Source: Anaerolineaceae bacterium (GTDB lineage: Bacteria; Chloroflexota; Anaerolineae; Anaerolineales; Anaerolineaceae). Taken from it: a stretch of 8,418 nt of DNA. Position 1 is the first letter of the stretch. Every line of letters starts with the position of its first letter. The stretch is from positions 1 to 8,418 of the forward strand of contig JAUXFJ010000059.1 in NCBI GenBank assembly GCA_030620065.1, read 5' to 3'. Shown here piece after piece: positions 1 to 6,821 of this stretch. Under the pieces are notes generated by a model. The model worked only from the letters and a program-made list of their open reading frames with translations, was not told the origin of the DNA and made no database searches. The translations under genes and the position numbers were made by a program.

Positions 1-1309
1 AGAGCGATTGCCCGCAAAGTGGGCAGTCTGCGCCTTCAACGCCTTCAAGCTGGTCAATGCGTTCTTTTAATTCTTTCATTTCATCCCGCAGGCGGGGGTT
101 TTCGGCGCGTGCATCTGCCTGATCCTGATGCAGCTTGCTGATATCTTCTTCGAGATGTGACCGCTCAGTCATCTTCTTTTGGATGGCTTTAGCAGACTTC
201 TGCGCAGATTGCAGTTCTTCCTTGAGCTCTGGCAGGCGCTCTTCTGCGGCCTGGAGGGTGTTATAGGCTGCTTCAAGGCTGGAAAGCTCCTGTGTAAGAC
301 GAGCCCCTTCCGCTTCAATGGCAAGCAGCGGTTCATGACGGCGGGATTCTGATTTACGGAACTGTTCCGCGAGCTGTTCCCACTCGCTCAGTTTCGTACG
401 TGCATCCAGCCAGGCTTGATAGGCTGCTTCGGTCTCTGCTGCATTATCGAGCAGTTTTTGGTCGTTTTGGTATTCGCCCTGGCGTTCCGCTATAAGCGCA
501 GCATTGCGGTCGCGGTTTTGGCTGGTCAGATCCAACTGCTTTTTCAGCGTATTGAGCATTTCGGCTCGTTCTTGTCGAGCGGTTTCCTGCTCTCTGAGGG
601 TTTTTAGTGCCTTGTCTTTTTTCCGGGTGTCGGCGGTAGCAGCGGCAAGCTGCTTTTCAAGTTCTGCAAGGCGGGTTTTGCGGTCGGTTTCTTCTTCCAA
701 TTCAACCAGGATCTCGTGCAGGCGCCCATCAAGCGTTGTAATTTCACCTTCCTGTTGGCGGCGTTCGAGGGATGCGCGTTCACGATAAGCTTCCCAAATA
801 TCCAAACCGAGGATGCTGCTGAGGATGCGCTTTCGGTCTGCAGGGCGCTGCTGGGCAAACTGATCTGCCTTGCCCTGCAGGAAAAAGGAGGCGTTGATAA
901 ATGTCTCATAATCCAGGCGCAGGGTTTTTTCGATCAGGATGTCGGTAGCCCGCAGGGTGCGTTCGCTGAGTGTCTTCCAGCCGTTTGAGTCGTCTTGAGC
1001 GGGCGGAATTTGGATAAAAAAGTCAACGGATGAACTTTTTCCGCGTTTGTTGACACGGTGCACACGGTAGGTATTGTCTTCGTAGAGGAAATCAAGGGTG
1101 ACTTCTGCAGCATCACAAGCAGTGTTGATCAGCGATTCGTCGCGTTTGCGTGCCTGACCAAATAGCGCCCAGGTGACCGCATCCAAAAGGGAGGATTTTC
1201 CGGCACCATTGGCACCCGAGATGCACGCCAGATCAAAGCTGGTGAAATCCAGCGTGACTGGCTGACGGTAAGAAAGGAAACCGGAGAGGCTCAGTTTAAG
1301 TGGGATCAT
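1..1309 (-). CDS. sbcC: SbcC/Rad50-type ATPase, N-terminal part (runs off the window)
   Basis: This is a partial gene: 436 codons from ATG at 1309 with no stop before the window edge. Residues 1-40 form the start of an ABC-type head with Walker A GANGAGKS (32-39). A Q-loop follows at about 142-147 (FFLQGK, Q145). From about residue 165 onward the protein is charged, Glu/Lys/Gln/Ala-rich and coiled-coil-like. The last visible residues are CPLCGQSL, whose C429 and C432 are the CxxC zinc hook that joins two Rad50 arms. The missing half should hold the returning coiled coil, signature motif and Walker B. Family members bind DNA ends and work with an Mre11/SbcD nuclease. The start lies 3 bp after the herA stop with only a weak Shine-Dalgarno, so translation is probably coupled. 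A generic SMC-like ATPase is the alternative, but the hook favours SbcC/Rad50. Confidence 0.9.
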   Translation of the reverse strand, partial: MIPLKLSLSGFLSYRQPVTLDFTSFDLACISGANGAGKSSLLDAVTWALFGQARKRDESLINTACDAAEVTLDFLYEDNTYRVHRVNKRGKSSSVDFFIQIPPAQDDSNGWKTLSERTLRATDILIEKTLRLDYETFINASFFLQGKADQFAQQRPADRKRILSSILGLDIWEAYRERASLERRQQEGEITTLDGRLHEILVELEEETDRKTRLAELEKQLAAATADTRKKDKALKTLREQETARQERAEMLNTLKKQLDLTSQNRDRNAALIAERQGEYQNDQKLLDNAAETEAAYQAWLDARTKLSEWEQLAEQFRKSESRRHEPLLAIEAEGARLTQELSSLEAAYNTLQAAEERLPELKEELQSAQKSAKAIQKKMTERSHLEEDISKLHQDQADARAENPRLRDEMKELKERIDQLEGVEGADCPLCGQSL

Positions 1310-1312
1310 GCG

Positions 1313-3046
1313 TTAAAAACCCATTTCTTTATTGAGCTGGTCACGGTCGATTTTTTTAGGATTGGCTTTCTTCCCCAGGAGCTCTTCCCAAAATGCCTGG
1401 TCGTAGCGCCGTGAACGGATCGGGATGGGCATGGGCACACCCCAGCCGAGCATCAGAACTTCCTCTTTAGGCTGAAGGCGAGCCAGCATGCCGCGCAGCG
1501 CCTGGCGGCCTGCCAGACCGGAAAGAACTGCACGAATATCATCCTCATCCCCCAGCCATCCAGATATGCGCGTGCCAAGCTGCGACATGACCTCGTCATA
1601 GATTTGGGAAGGGCGCTGATCGATGATCAGCAGGGTAACGTAGTATTTGCGCATTTCACGAGCAATGGTGCTGAATGTGGTCTGGGATGCCATTTCGCGG
1701 TTGAGCAGCTTGTGCGCTTCTTCGACAACAACCACCAAGGGGCGGGGTTCTTCTGCCTTGCCGCTGCGGAAGTTGTTAGTTTTTACTTCCCAGGCAGCCC
1801 GGATGCGGCGGGTGATGAGATTGGTCACCAGCAGGTAGTCTAAATCAGTGGTGTAATCGCTAAACGACAGCACAATGTGTTTTTTGTCTTCCAAGAGTTT
1901 GATGACCTCACTCAGCGTATCTGCAGCGGGTGATTCCACAATGTATTTTTTGCCAAAAAGGCGGCCTAGTTTGCTGTGCAGCGCTTCTGCTGCCATTACA
2001 TTAATTCCGGACTGGTCTGCCCAGACCGCAACGCTGTCTGGCGCTGGAATGCGTTTTCCGGCGTTGTTTTCGTCCTCAACGGTGGCATTCACGCGCATAT
2101 TCCTGAATTTGTGGAACCAGGTGGACGCACCAAAATCCTTGACGAGAGCTGACAGGGTAGATGCAGTGGTCTCGCGCAGGTTCAACTCGCTGACGAGCAT
2201 GAGAATATCTTCAGGGCGGATGTCGGATTCGGCAATTTCAAGGTTGAAATCTGTCTGAGTGCTGCGAAAAGTGGCATCGGCACCCAAACCGACCAGGCGT
2301 ACTTTGCTTGTGAATTTATTACGTAAGCCTGGGACAGGTAAACCGGTATCTGAAGCCGTATCATCAGGGCCATACTCGTTATGCATATCGAAAATCAGTG
2401 CTGAAGCATGGTCAGCATGGATGAGGCCAGAAAGGATCACGCGCGTCAGGAAGGATTTGCCTGTGCCAGTGGCGCCAAAGATACCCGAGGAACGCTGGAT
2501 GAACTTATCGAGGTCAATACAAACCGCGTGGCCCTGCTCACGCGTCTCACCGATACGAAAGATTTCCTTACCGTTCTCTTCTCCAAAGATCTCGGCAATA
2601 TCACTTACATCAGCCAAACGCACTTCGGAGTGATGACGCGGGACGGTTTTGACGGGAATGGGATGCGTTGGTACATCCAGATGGGCGCTGCGCCAGGATT
2701 CGTACCCGGGTGCGCCAGGTTTGGGACCGATTTCCATCATTAATGCGGATAAAACTGAGAGATTGGTGTAGAGTGTCTGTCCGTGGAGCAGGACGGCAAG
2801 CTGTGCCGGCAGGCGATTTTCGCTCTGTTCATCAGCAAAGCGCGGGTCGGTTGCGCCGAGCTGCAGGTCGGTGACCAGTCCATAGAAGCGCCAGTCGCCG
2901 CTTTCCAGGACCACAAAAGCTCCTTCCTGAACCTCTTGGGCGGGAATGTTCAGGCGAACCTGCAGGTTTTCCTGAAGTCCGCCCCCTACTACATAACCGA
3001 TGGCGGGATTCTTCGGATTTGAAGGCTGGTTTATGCTATTTTCCAT
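1313..3046 (-). CDS. herA: HerA-type hexameric DNA translocase/helicase ATPase
   Basis: This 577-residue protein has the HerA architecture. An N-terminal HAS-barrel (about 15-105) contains EGAFVVLESG and FYGLVTDL and is followed by the FtsK/HerA RecA-like ATPase. Walker A is GATGTGKS (191-198). FDMHNEYG (219-226) matches the HerA motif after strand 2. Walker B is VVVVEEAH (438-445). The IIDQRPSQI segment (474-482) and GTRI (491-494, R493) lie where HerA has its sensor and arginine-finger residues. HerA forms a hexameric ring that pumps DNA into NurA during end resection. The ATG is preceded by AAAGGA about 7 nt upstream. A 97-bp gap separates it from the HAS-barrel gene upstream, and the sbcC-type gene begins 3 bp after its stop. 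Bacterial HerA homologues also occur in anti-phage systems, but the nurA and Rad50-type neighbours favour repair. Confidence 0.94.
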   Translation of the reverse strand: MENSINQPSNPKNPAIGYVVGGGLQENLQVRLNIPAQEVQEGAFVVLESGDWRFYGLVTDLQLGATDPRFADEQSENRLPAQLAVLLHGQTLYTNLSVLSALMMEIGPKPGAPGYESWRSAHLDVPTHPIPVKTVPRHHSEVRLADVSDIAEIFGEENGKEIFRIGETREQGHAVCIDLDKFIQRSSGIFGATGTGKSFLTRVILSGLIHADHASALIFDMHNEYGPDDTASDTGLPVPGLRNKFTSKVRLVGLGADATFRSTQTDFNLEIAESDIRPEDILMLVSELNLRETTASTLSALVKDFGASTWFHKFRNMRVNATVEDENNAGKRIPAPDSVAVWADQSGINVMAAEALHSKLGRLFGKKYIVESPAADTLSEVIKLLEDKKHIVLSFSDYTTDLDYLLVTNLITRRIRAAWEVKTNNFRSGKAEEPRPLVVVVEEAHKLLNREMASQTTFSTIAREMRKYYVTLLIIDQRPSQIYDEVMSQLGTRISGWLGDEDDIRAVLSGLAGRQALRGMLARLQPKEEVLMLGWGVPMPIPIRSRRYDQAFWEELLGKKANPKKIDRDQLNKEMGF

Positions 3047-3143
3047 ACAAACATCCTTTTCTGATGCTGAATTTCGATTAAATTAAGACCTTCGTACAAG
3101 TCTTGCTGCCTGTACAGATGCTTTCTGTGCATGTTTGCTGAAG
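3047..3143 (-). other. 97-bp spacer inside the resection operon, with weak inverted repeats
   Basis: This is the only sizeable gap in an otherwise tightly packed operon. On the minus strand it carries two short dyads: ACAGA-AAGCA-TCTGT soon after the stop of the HAS-barrel gene, and AAGAC with GTCTT around a 10-nt loop further on. Neither is followed by a T tract, so I do not call a terminator. I see no convincing -35/-10 pair. The herA Shine-Dalgarno (AAAGGA) sits at its left end. It could hold an internal promoter or an mRNA-processing hairpin, but the sequence alone does not show it. Confidence 0.35.
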
Positions 3144-3749
3144 TTAAAAATCTGCCAGAGCTCCCAAAACACTCATCAGGGTATGATAATCGTCACGCAG
3201 AAGCGTGATCAGCTCTTGTGCAGCGTTGTTGAACCAGGTTTCATCTCCTTTTGAGTCGTGTGCGCTGCGCGCATCCTTGAGATGAGCGGCTAACAACTCG
3301 CCAATGGGCAGGTCTGTGGCGCGCAAGATATGGCGGAAATAGCCAAAATGACCTGCTGACGTGAAATCGCAGAGTTCATCCTGGCTGCAAAGATAGATCG
3401 AATCCAGACTCAAGGGTGGGCGGGGCGGCAAAAGGTGATAAATGCGCTCCTTTTCCTGATAGCCGACAGCCAAAACGCTGATCTCAACGGGCAAGTTGCG
3501 ATTATAGCGGTTATCTGCGGTGTATTCGGAAGGGATCGAAGCTCCGGAGACGATCTGGCGCACCAAACCATCGTCGCTGATGCTGATATTTGAAACAAGC
3601 CCGTAAATTTCGGTCCCATTTTCAATGGGTACCTTCACGAGTGCGCCAAAAGTGGGCGCCTGGAGCTCCGAAACTCGGCAGCCAGCTACAAAACCGGTGT
3701 TGTCTGAACGCAGCAGTTTTCCTATCATGATTTTATTGGTATCGCTCAT
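3144..3749 (-). CDS. Stand-alone HAS-barrel protein between nurA and herA
   Basis: This 201-residue protein has no ATPase motifs. Residues about 8-110 resemble the N-terminal HAS-barrel of the HerA encoded next to it, in the same order: an IG start, FGALVKV (34-40) and IYGLVSNI (48-55) against GAFVVLE and FYGLVTDL in HerA, then RNLPVEISVLAV (84-95) against NRLPAQLAVLL, then a proline-rich linker (106-113). Residues about 114-201 look mainly helical, with no motif I recognise. There is no signal peptide or membrane segment, so it is probably cytoplasmic. The ATG lies 10 bp after the nurA stop, with only a weak AAAGA-like ribosome site, suggesting coupling to nurA. In HerA this barrel mediates subunit contacts and NurA docking, so an adaptor or regulator of the NurA-HerA complex is a reasonable inference. 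The domain call is fairly firm; the function is unknown. Confidence 0.78.
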   Translation of the reverse strand: MSDTNKIMIGKLLRSDNTGFVAGCRVSELQAPTFGALVKVPIENGTEIYGLVSNISISDDGLVRQIVSGASIPSEYTADNRYNRNLPVEISVLAVGYQEKERIYHLLPPRPPLSLDSIYLCSQDELCDFTSAGHFGYFRHILRATDLPIGELLAAHLKDARSAHDSKGDETWFNNAAQELITLLRDDYHTLMSVLGALADF

Positions 3750-3759
3750 AGTTTTTCTT

Positions 3760-4932
3760 TCATCTTCCGCTCAACATCTTGTTGGCTTCTTTATTTGACT
3801 GGATACCCATTGGAATGCCCTGTTGCAGGTATTCTTCGAATAGCAGCCGCTCCACCTCGGCATATTCATCAAAATGGATCACGGCGAGCTCGTGCGCACG
3901 GTGGAGGATATAGGGATAAGGGTGTCTTTCCAGGACTCTGACTTCATTATATACGGCGGCATGCAGAAGGTCTATCTGTTCGGGCGAATTGGCAACCCAG
4001 GCAGGAAATTCGATCCTGACAAGATTGGGTTGCTGCAGCTGCCCGACATTCAAATAGAAAAAGTACACATCCAAACTTCCGTTTGTGGTTTTGTCTGGTT
4101 TGGAGATTAGCTGAAAGACGGCCGAGCGTTCTCCCGGGTGTGTCTTCAGCACCCTGCTGAGTAAAATCGCGTCAGAAATGCCTTTAAAATGTCTGTTTTG
4201 GGACCTATAGTTGCGCAGCTGGTCTTCAGAAAGGTCAATCAGGCTGAATAAGCGCCCGATCAGGTCGCTGCCCGGTTTATCAATATAGCCTGCGGCTATG
4301 ACGCCGTGTTTCTCAAGCTGTTGATAGACTTTGAGGATCTTTGCTTCCCAAGTTTGCTGAAGCGCATCAGAGCGAGTGCCTTTGTAGAGACCCAGGGGGC
4401 CATCGGTCAGGGTGATGATTTGACCTTTTTCATCCTGAACATATGTGGCAAGTGCGGCACGTTCGGCATAGTCACGCTGCAGGGCGACGGTATCTTCATC
4501 GATCAAAGCGCCATCTGTACTGAAGATCTGGTCATAATCGAGCAATTCGCTGTGGGTATAGCACTGAGGTGTCTGCCCGGAGCCCATGTGGGCTTTGATC
4601 ACGCCAACGTTGATAATGCAGAACTGGATCGCTTTATGGCGGTCAGGTTTGATTTGGGAGCCATCCGCGGCCAGAATAGTGTATTGCTGCGGCAGATGCG
4701 GGAGTGCATGGTGGCTCAAGAGGGGTTCATTTGTGGGGCAGGCGCACCAGAGATTGTTAATTCGTTGAGAGGCTTTTAATACAAACTCTCTCAGCTCTTG
4801 ATAGAGGTCCGATTTTTCATTGAAGTTTGTCCAAAGCTCTTTTTCAAGCGCGGCTTGCTGATTTATTATAACTTTGACTTTCTCGCTATAAGTCTTCAAG
4901 CTTTCTTTTACTTGAACGAAATTGACTGGCAT
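3760..4932 (-). CDS. nurA: NurA-family 5'-3' nuclease
   Basis: This 390-residue protein matches the NurA domain, an RNase H-like nuclease that acts as a dimer on the HerA ring to degrade DNA ends. The first metal-binding motif is AADGSQ (88-93, D90). A second acidic motif is TLTDGPL (174-180, D177), and E157 in DYAERAA is a candidate for the intermediate acidic residue. YIDKPGSD (216-223) follows. The C-terminal HRAHELAVI (344-352) supplies the expected late histidine. Residues 1-60 are helical and precede the catalytic domain. The catalytic assignments are by motif and spacing, not by alignment. It is the first gene of the operon and is divergent from the lipoprotein gene. AGGA lies 10 nt before the chosen ATG. 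Another ATG 10 nt upstream (4942) is out of frame. Confidence 0.9.
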   Translation of the reverse strand: MPVNFVQVKESLKTYSEKVKVIINQQAALEKELWTNFNEKSDLYQELREFVLKASQRINNLWCACPTNEPLLSHHALPHLPQQYTILAADGSQIKPDRHKAIQFCIINVGVIKAHMGSGQTPQCYTHSELLDYDQIFSTDGALIDEDTVALQRDYAERAALATYVQDEKGQIITLTDGPLGLYKGTRSDALQQTWEAKILKVYQQLEKHGVIAAGYIDKPGSDLIGRLFSLIDLSEDQLRNYRSQNRHFKGISDAILLSRVLKTHPGERSAVFQLISKPDKTTNGSLDVYFFYLNVGQLQQPNLVRIEFPAWVANSPEQIDLLHAAVYNEVRVLERHPYPYILHRAHELAVIHFDEYAEVERLLFEEYLQQGIPMGIQSNKEANKMLSGR

Positions 4933-5006
4933 TGGGTACCATTCCTGAGTATTGAGAGGTTTGTTTTTTCACTCCAAGGTTACAAGCTTATGATCTGGCA
5001 GCCCTA

Positions 5007-5014
5007 ATTATAAT
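5007..5014. promoter_or_regulatory. Possible divergent -10 region (ATTATAAT)
   Basis: The AT-rich spacer between nurA and the lipoprotein gene contains TATAAT on the plus strand (5009-5014) overlapping TATAAT on the minus strand (5012-5007). For nurA, TTCACT (minus strand, 5037-5032) sits 19 nt upstream of the minus -10 and would give a leader of about 65-70 nt. No good -35 is visible at the right distance for the plus-strand copy. This is a weak motif-based call. Confidence 0.35.
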
Positions 5015-5070
5015 GAATAAGATGAAATCTGAGTGAAGATTCAAATGATCTCATGTCTTTGGAACTTTAT

Positions 5071-5097
5071 TTTACATCTATGCGTCTAGAATATAAC
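5071..5097 (+). promoter_or_regulatory. Candidate promoter of the SIMPL lipoprotein gene
   Basis: TTTACA (5071-5076) and TATAAC (5092-5097) are spaced 15 nt apart, a little short of the optimum. Transcription would start near 5104 and give a leader of about 20 nt with the Shine-Dalgarno at 5113-5118. An inverted repeat, ACATCTA (5074-5080) with TAGATGT (5105-5111), spans the -10 element and could be an operator or, if transcription starts further upstream, a leader hairpin. This is inference from motifs only. Confidence 0.3.
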
Positions 5098-5112
5098 AAT
5101 AATTTAGATGTT

Positions 5113-5118
5113 GAGGAG
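5113..5118 (+). promoter_or_regulatory. Ribosome binding site GAGGAG that fixes the lipoprotein start
   Basis: GAGGAG lies 6 nt before the ATG at 5125. The open frame extends upstream to an ATG at 5053, but that start would add 24 residues in front of a textbook lipoprotein signal and lacks a comparable site, so 5125 is preferred. Confidence 0.85.
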
Positions 5119-5124
5119 ATAAAA

Positions 5125-5844
5125 ATGTCAAAGAAAATTAAATTACTAAGTATTGGAATCATTGCTGTTGCGCTTCTGGCTTCCTGCGCACCTGTAACTT
5201 GCCCCCAGAACTGTGATTCACAGCGCTTGATGAACGTTAGCGGGAACGGACAGGTCACATTAGTGCCTGACATCGCTTATATTAACATCGGCGTGCGCAC
5301 AGAAGCAGATGATGTCAGCACAGCCCTGAACGGGAACACGGCTCAAGCGGCTGACATATCCGATAAGTTTGCCGCAATGGGTGTGGAAGAAAAGGATATT
5401 CGGACTACCAGCTTTAATGTGTATCCGAGGCAGAAGTATGATACTAAAGGGGAGGTATCAGAAACTACTTATGTTGTTGAAAACACTATTTATGTAACCG
5501 TGCGTGACCTAACGCAGCTTGGTAAACTGCTTGATACTGCCGTCAAGGCAGGTGCAAACAATATCTACGGAATCAGTTTTGATGTCGAAGATAAGACCGC
5601 CGCGGTGGAGCAGGCGCGTGATTTGGCTATTCAGGACGCACGTGCAAAGGCAGAATCTATTGCAGCCGCGGCAGGCGTTTCACTGGGCGAGCTGCAGACC
5701 ATCAACGTGTACAGTTCTGGCGGTGCAAAACCTTATCCTGTTGGTAGGGACGTCGGGATGGAAATGGCTTATGCTGAAGTGCCTGTCTCGGCAGGGACGT
5801 TGGTCATCACTGTGGAGGCCAGCCTGATATACGAAATCAAGTAA
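5125..5844 (+). CDS. SIMPL-domain (DUF541, YggE-like) lipoprotein
   Basis: This 239-residue exported lipoprotein has a signal peptide with a KKIK basic start, a hydrophobic core (residues 7-18) and a lipobox LASC with the lipidated cysteine at 21. Two further cysteines follow at 26 and 30. The rest is a SIMPL/DUF541 domain (COG2968), recognised by VSGNGQVTLVPD (38-49) at its start and by its alternating strand-helix pattern, including the Ala-rich helix with ARDLAIQDARAKAE and a final strand near TLVITVEASL. The family is widespread and linked loosely to envelope stress or oxidative stress tolerance in E. coli YggE; its biochemical role is not established. It should sit on the outer face of the membrane. 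The gene stands alone between a divergent operon and its own terminator, so it is probably monocistronic. The family is confident; the function is not. Confidence 0.92.
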   Translation: MSKKIKLLSIGIIAVALLASCAPVTCPQNCDSQRLMNVSGNGQVTLVPDIAYINIGVRTEADDVSTALNGNTAQAADISDKFAAMGVEEKDIRTTSFNVYPRQKYDTKGEVSETTYVVENTIYVTVRDLTQLGKLLDTAVKAGANNIYGISFDVEDKTAAVEQARDLAIQDARAKAESIAAAAGVSLGELQTINVYSSGGAKPYPVGRDVGMEMAYAEVPVSAGTLVITVEASLIYEIK

Positions 5845-5871
5845 TTGCAAGTGTGCTGAAGCAGGACAAGC

Positions 5872-5902
5872 AATCAGGACGGCACAAGCCGTCCTGATTT
5901 TT
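5872..5902 (+). terminator. Rho-independent terminator of the lipoprotein gene
   Basis: A perfect 12-bp stem, AATCAGGACGGC (5872-5883) with its complement at 5888-5899, encloses an ACAA loop and leads into a run of five T (5898-5902). It begins 28 bp after the stop codon. The minus-strand reading has no T tract after the stem, so it acts for the plus-strand gene only. Confidence 0.93.
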
Positions 5903-5920
5903 ATATTCATATAACGCTGA

Positions 5921-5957
5921 AAAAGCAGCTTAGCCTTTCTTCGGTTGAGATGCTTTT
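5921..5957. terminator. Second long hairpin, likely terminator for cdsA and possibly bidirectional
   Basis: AAAAGCA (5921-5927) pairs with TGCTTTT (5951-5957), and inside it CTTAGCC (5929-5935) pairs with GGTTGAG (5943-5949) around a 7-nt loop, with one G/A mismatch between the two helices. Read on the minus strand, the stem is followed by five T, as expected for the end of the frr-uppS-cdsA transcript. However, the two G-U pairs form only in plus-strand RNA, where four T close the stem. It may therefore serve both directions or back up the terminator at 5872. Confidence 0.5.
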
Positions 5958-6003
5958 ATGAAAAGGGACTTATTAGTTTAACAACGTAATTATTTAATCG
6001 ATG

Positions 6004-6816
6004 TTATATGCAATCCAACACCAATACCAGGTAGTAACCAATCAGAGCAGCCCAAATCCAGGTGTCGATACGGTCAAGAACGCCGCCATGTCCCGGAATG
6101 AGATTGCCTGAATCTTTCATGTGTGCAACGCGCTTGAAGAGGCTGATGGTCAGATCGCCCAAGGGTGTTAGCAGCGATAAGATCAAGCCCATCAGCATTG
6201 CCTTCCATATAGTTAAATCCGGGAGAAAAGGACGCCACAGGAGACTTAAAAGTGCCCCCGCAGCAATACCAAATGCTACTGCACCCAGGAAGCCCTCCCA
6301 GCTCTTTTTAGGGCTGAGGCGGGGCATCATTTTATGCTTTCCCCATGGTTTCCCAATGGTATAGGCGCCCAAATCAGCTAACCAGATGATTGGTAATACA
6401 GTCAATGACCACCAACGCCCATCGGGGAGGCTGCGAATAGAAATGAAATAACTACCTACCCAACCCAAATAGAAGATTCCCGCAAGGTTGAGGGCGAAAC
6501 TTAGTGCAGCGTCTTCATTGCCTAATTCGTAGCGGATCAGGCTGTAGAACGCGACGAGAAAGATTGTTATTCCAAAGAGGATATCAGAGTATTTAATGCC
6601 GAAGAAGATACGGTGAAGGACGAAGATCAACACGCCGCCAAGAATAATGAATAATGAGGGTGTAAAACCCATAGTACGGAACAAGCGCCAATATTCCCAG
6701 GCAGCTATTCCCAGGACGGCGATAATGAAAATCTGGAAGGGGATACCTCCCAGGTAGAACATGATCAGGCTCAAAGGGATAATAACCAACACAGATTTAA
6801 CGCGCGTTGAGAGCAT
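6004..6816 (-). CDS. cdsA: Phosphatidate cytidylyltransferase (CDP-diglyceride synthase)
   Basis: CdsA converts phosphatidic acid and CTP to CDP-diacylglycerol, the branch-point precursor of membrane phospholipids. The 270-residue protein is a polytopic membrane protein with about seven or eight hydrophobic segments, starting at residues 8-22. The family signature is complete near the C-terminus: SLFKR (225-229), KDSG (234-237), LIPGHGG (239-245) and LDRID (247-251), the region holding the metal-binding aspartates. The upstream motif WLADLGAYTIGKPWGKHK (145-162) continuing to SPKKSWEG (168-175) is also typical. Length is normal for the family. It starts 5 bp after the uppS stop with only a weak AGG ribosome site, consistent with translational coupling, and is the last gene of its operon. 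Confidence 0.96.
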   Translation of the reverse strand: MLSTRVKSVLVIIPLSLIMFYLGGIPFQIFIIAVLGIAAWEYWRLFRTMGFTPSLFIILGGVLIFVLHRIFFGIKYSDILFGITIFLVAFYSLIRYELGNEDAALSFALNLAGIFYLGWVGSYFISIRSLPDGRWWSLTVLPIIWLADLGAYTIGKPWGKHKMMPRLSPKKSWEGFLGAVAFGIAAGALLSLLWRPFLPDLTIWKAMLMGLILSLLTPLGDLTISLFKRVAHMKDSGNLIPGHGGVLDRIDTWIWAALIGYYLVLVLDCI

Positions 6817-6821
6817 AGTGC

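Noticed and set aside
604..1116. Open frames on both strands at 504-788, 604-909, 716-988 and 934-1116
   Set aside because: They are out-of-frame readings of the SbcC/Rad50-type coding sequence, whose heads, Q-loop and zinc hook are clear in the real frame.
1604..2874. Several plus-strand open frames of 63-127 codons opposite herA
   Set aside because: They lack ribosome sites and family features and lie antisense to a well-supported HerA.
4306..4779. Plus-strand open frame of 157 codons
   Set aside because: It is antisense to the nurA catalytic domain and shows no recognisable motif or ribosome site.
1313..4932. Reading nurA-HAS-herA as an anti-phage defence island
   Set aside because: There are no Sir2, DUF4297, toxin, restriction or mobile-element genes nearby. 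The partners are a NurA nuclease and a Rad50-type ATPase beside housekeeping genes, so DNA repair is the simpler reading.
5053..5124. Upstream ATG extension of the lipoprotein gene
   Set aside because: It would place 24 residues ahead of a complete lipoprotein signal, and the strong GAGGAG site serves the ATG at 5125.
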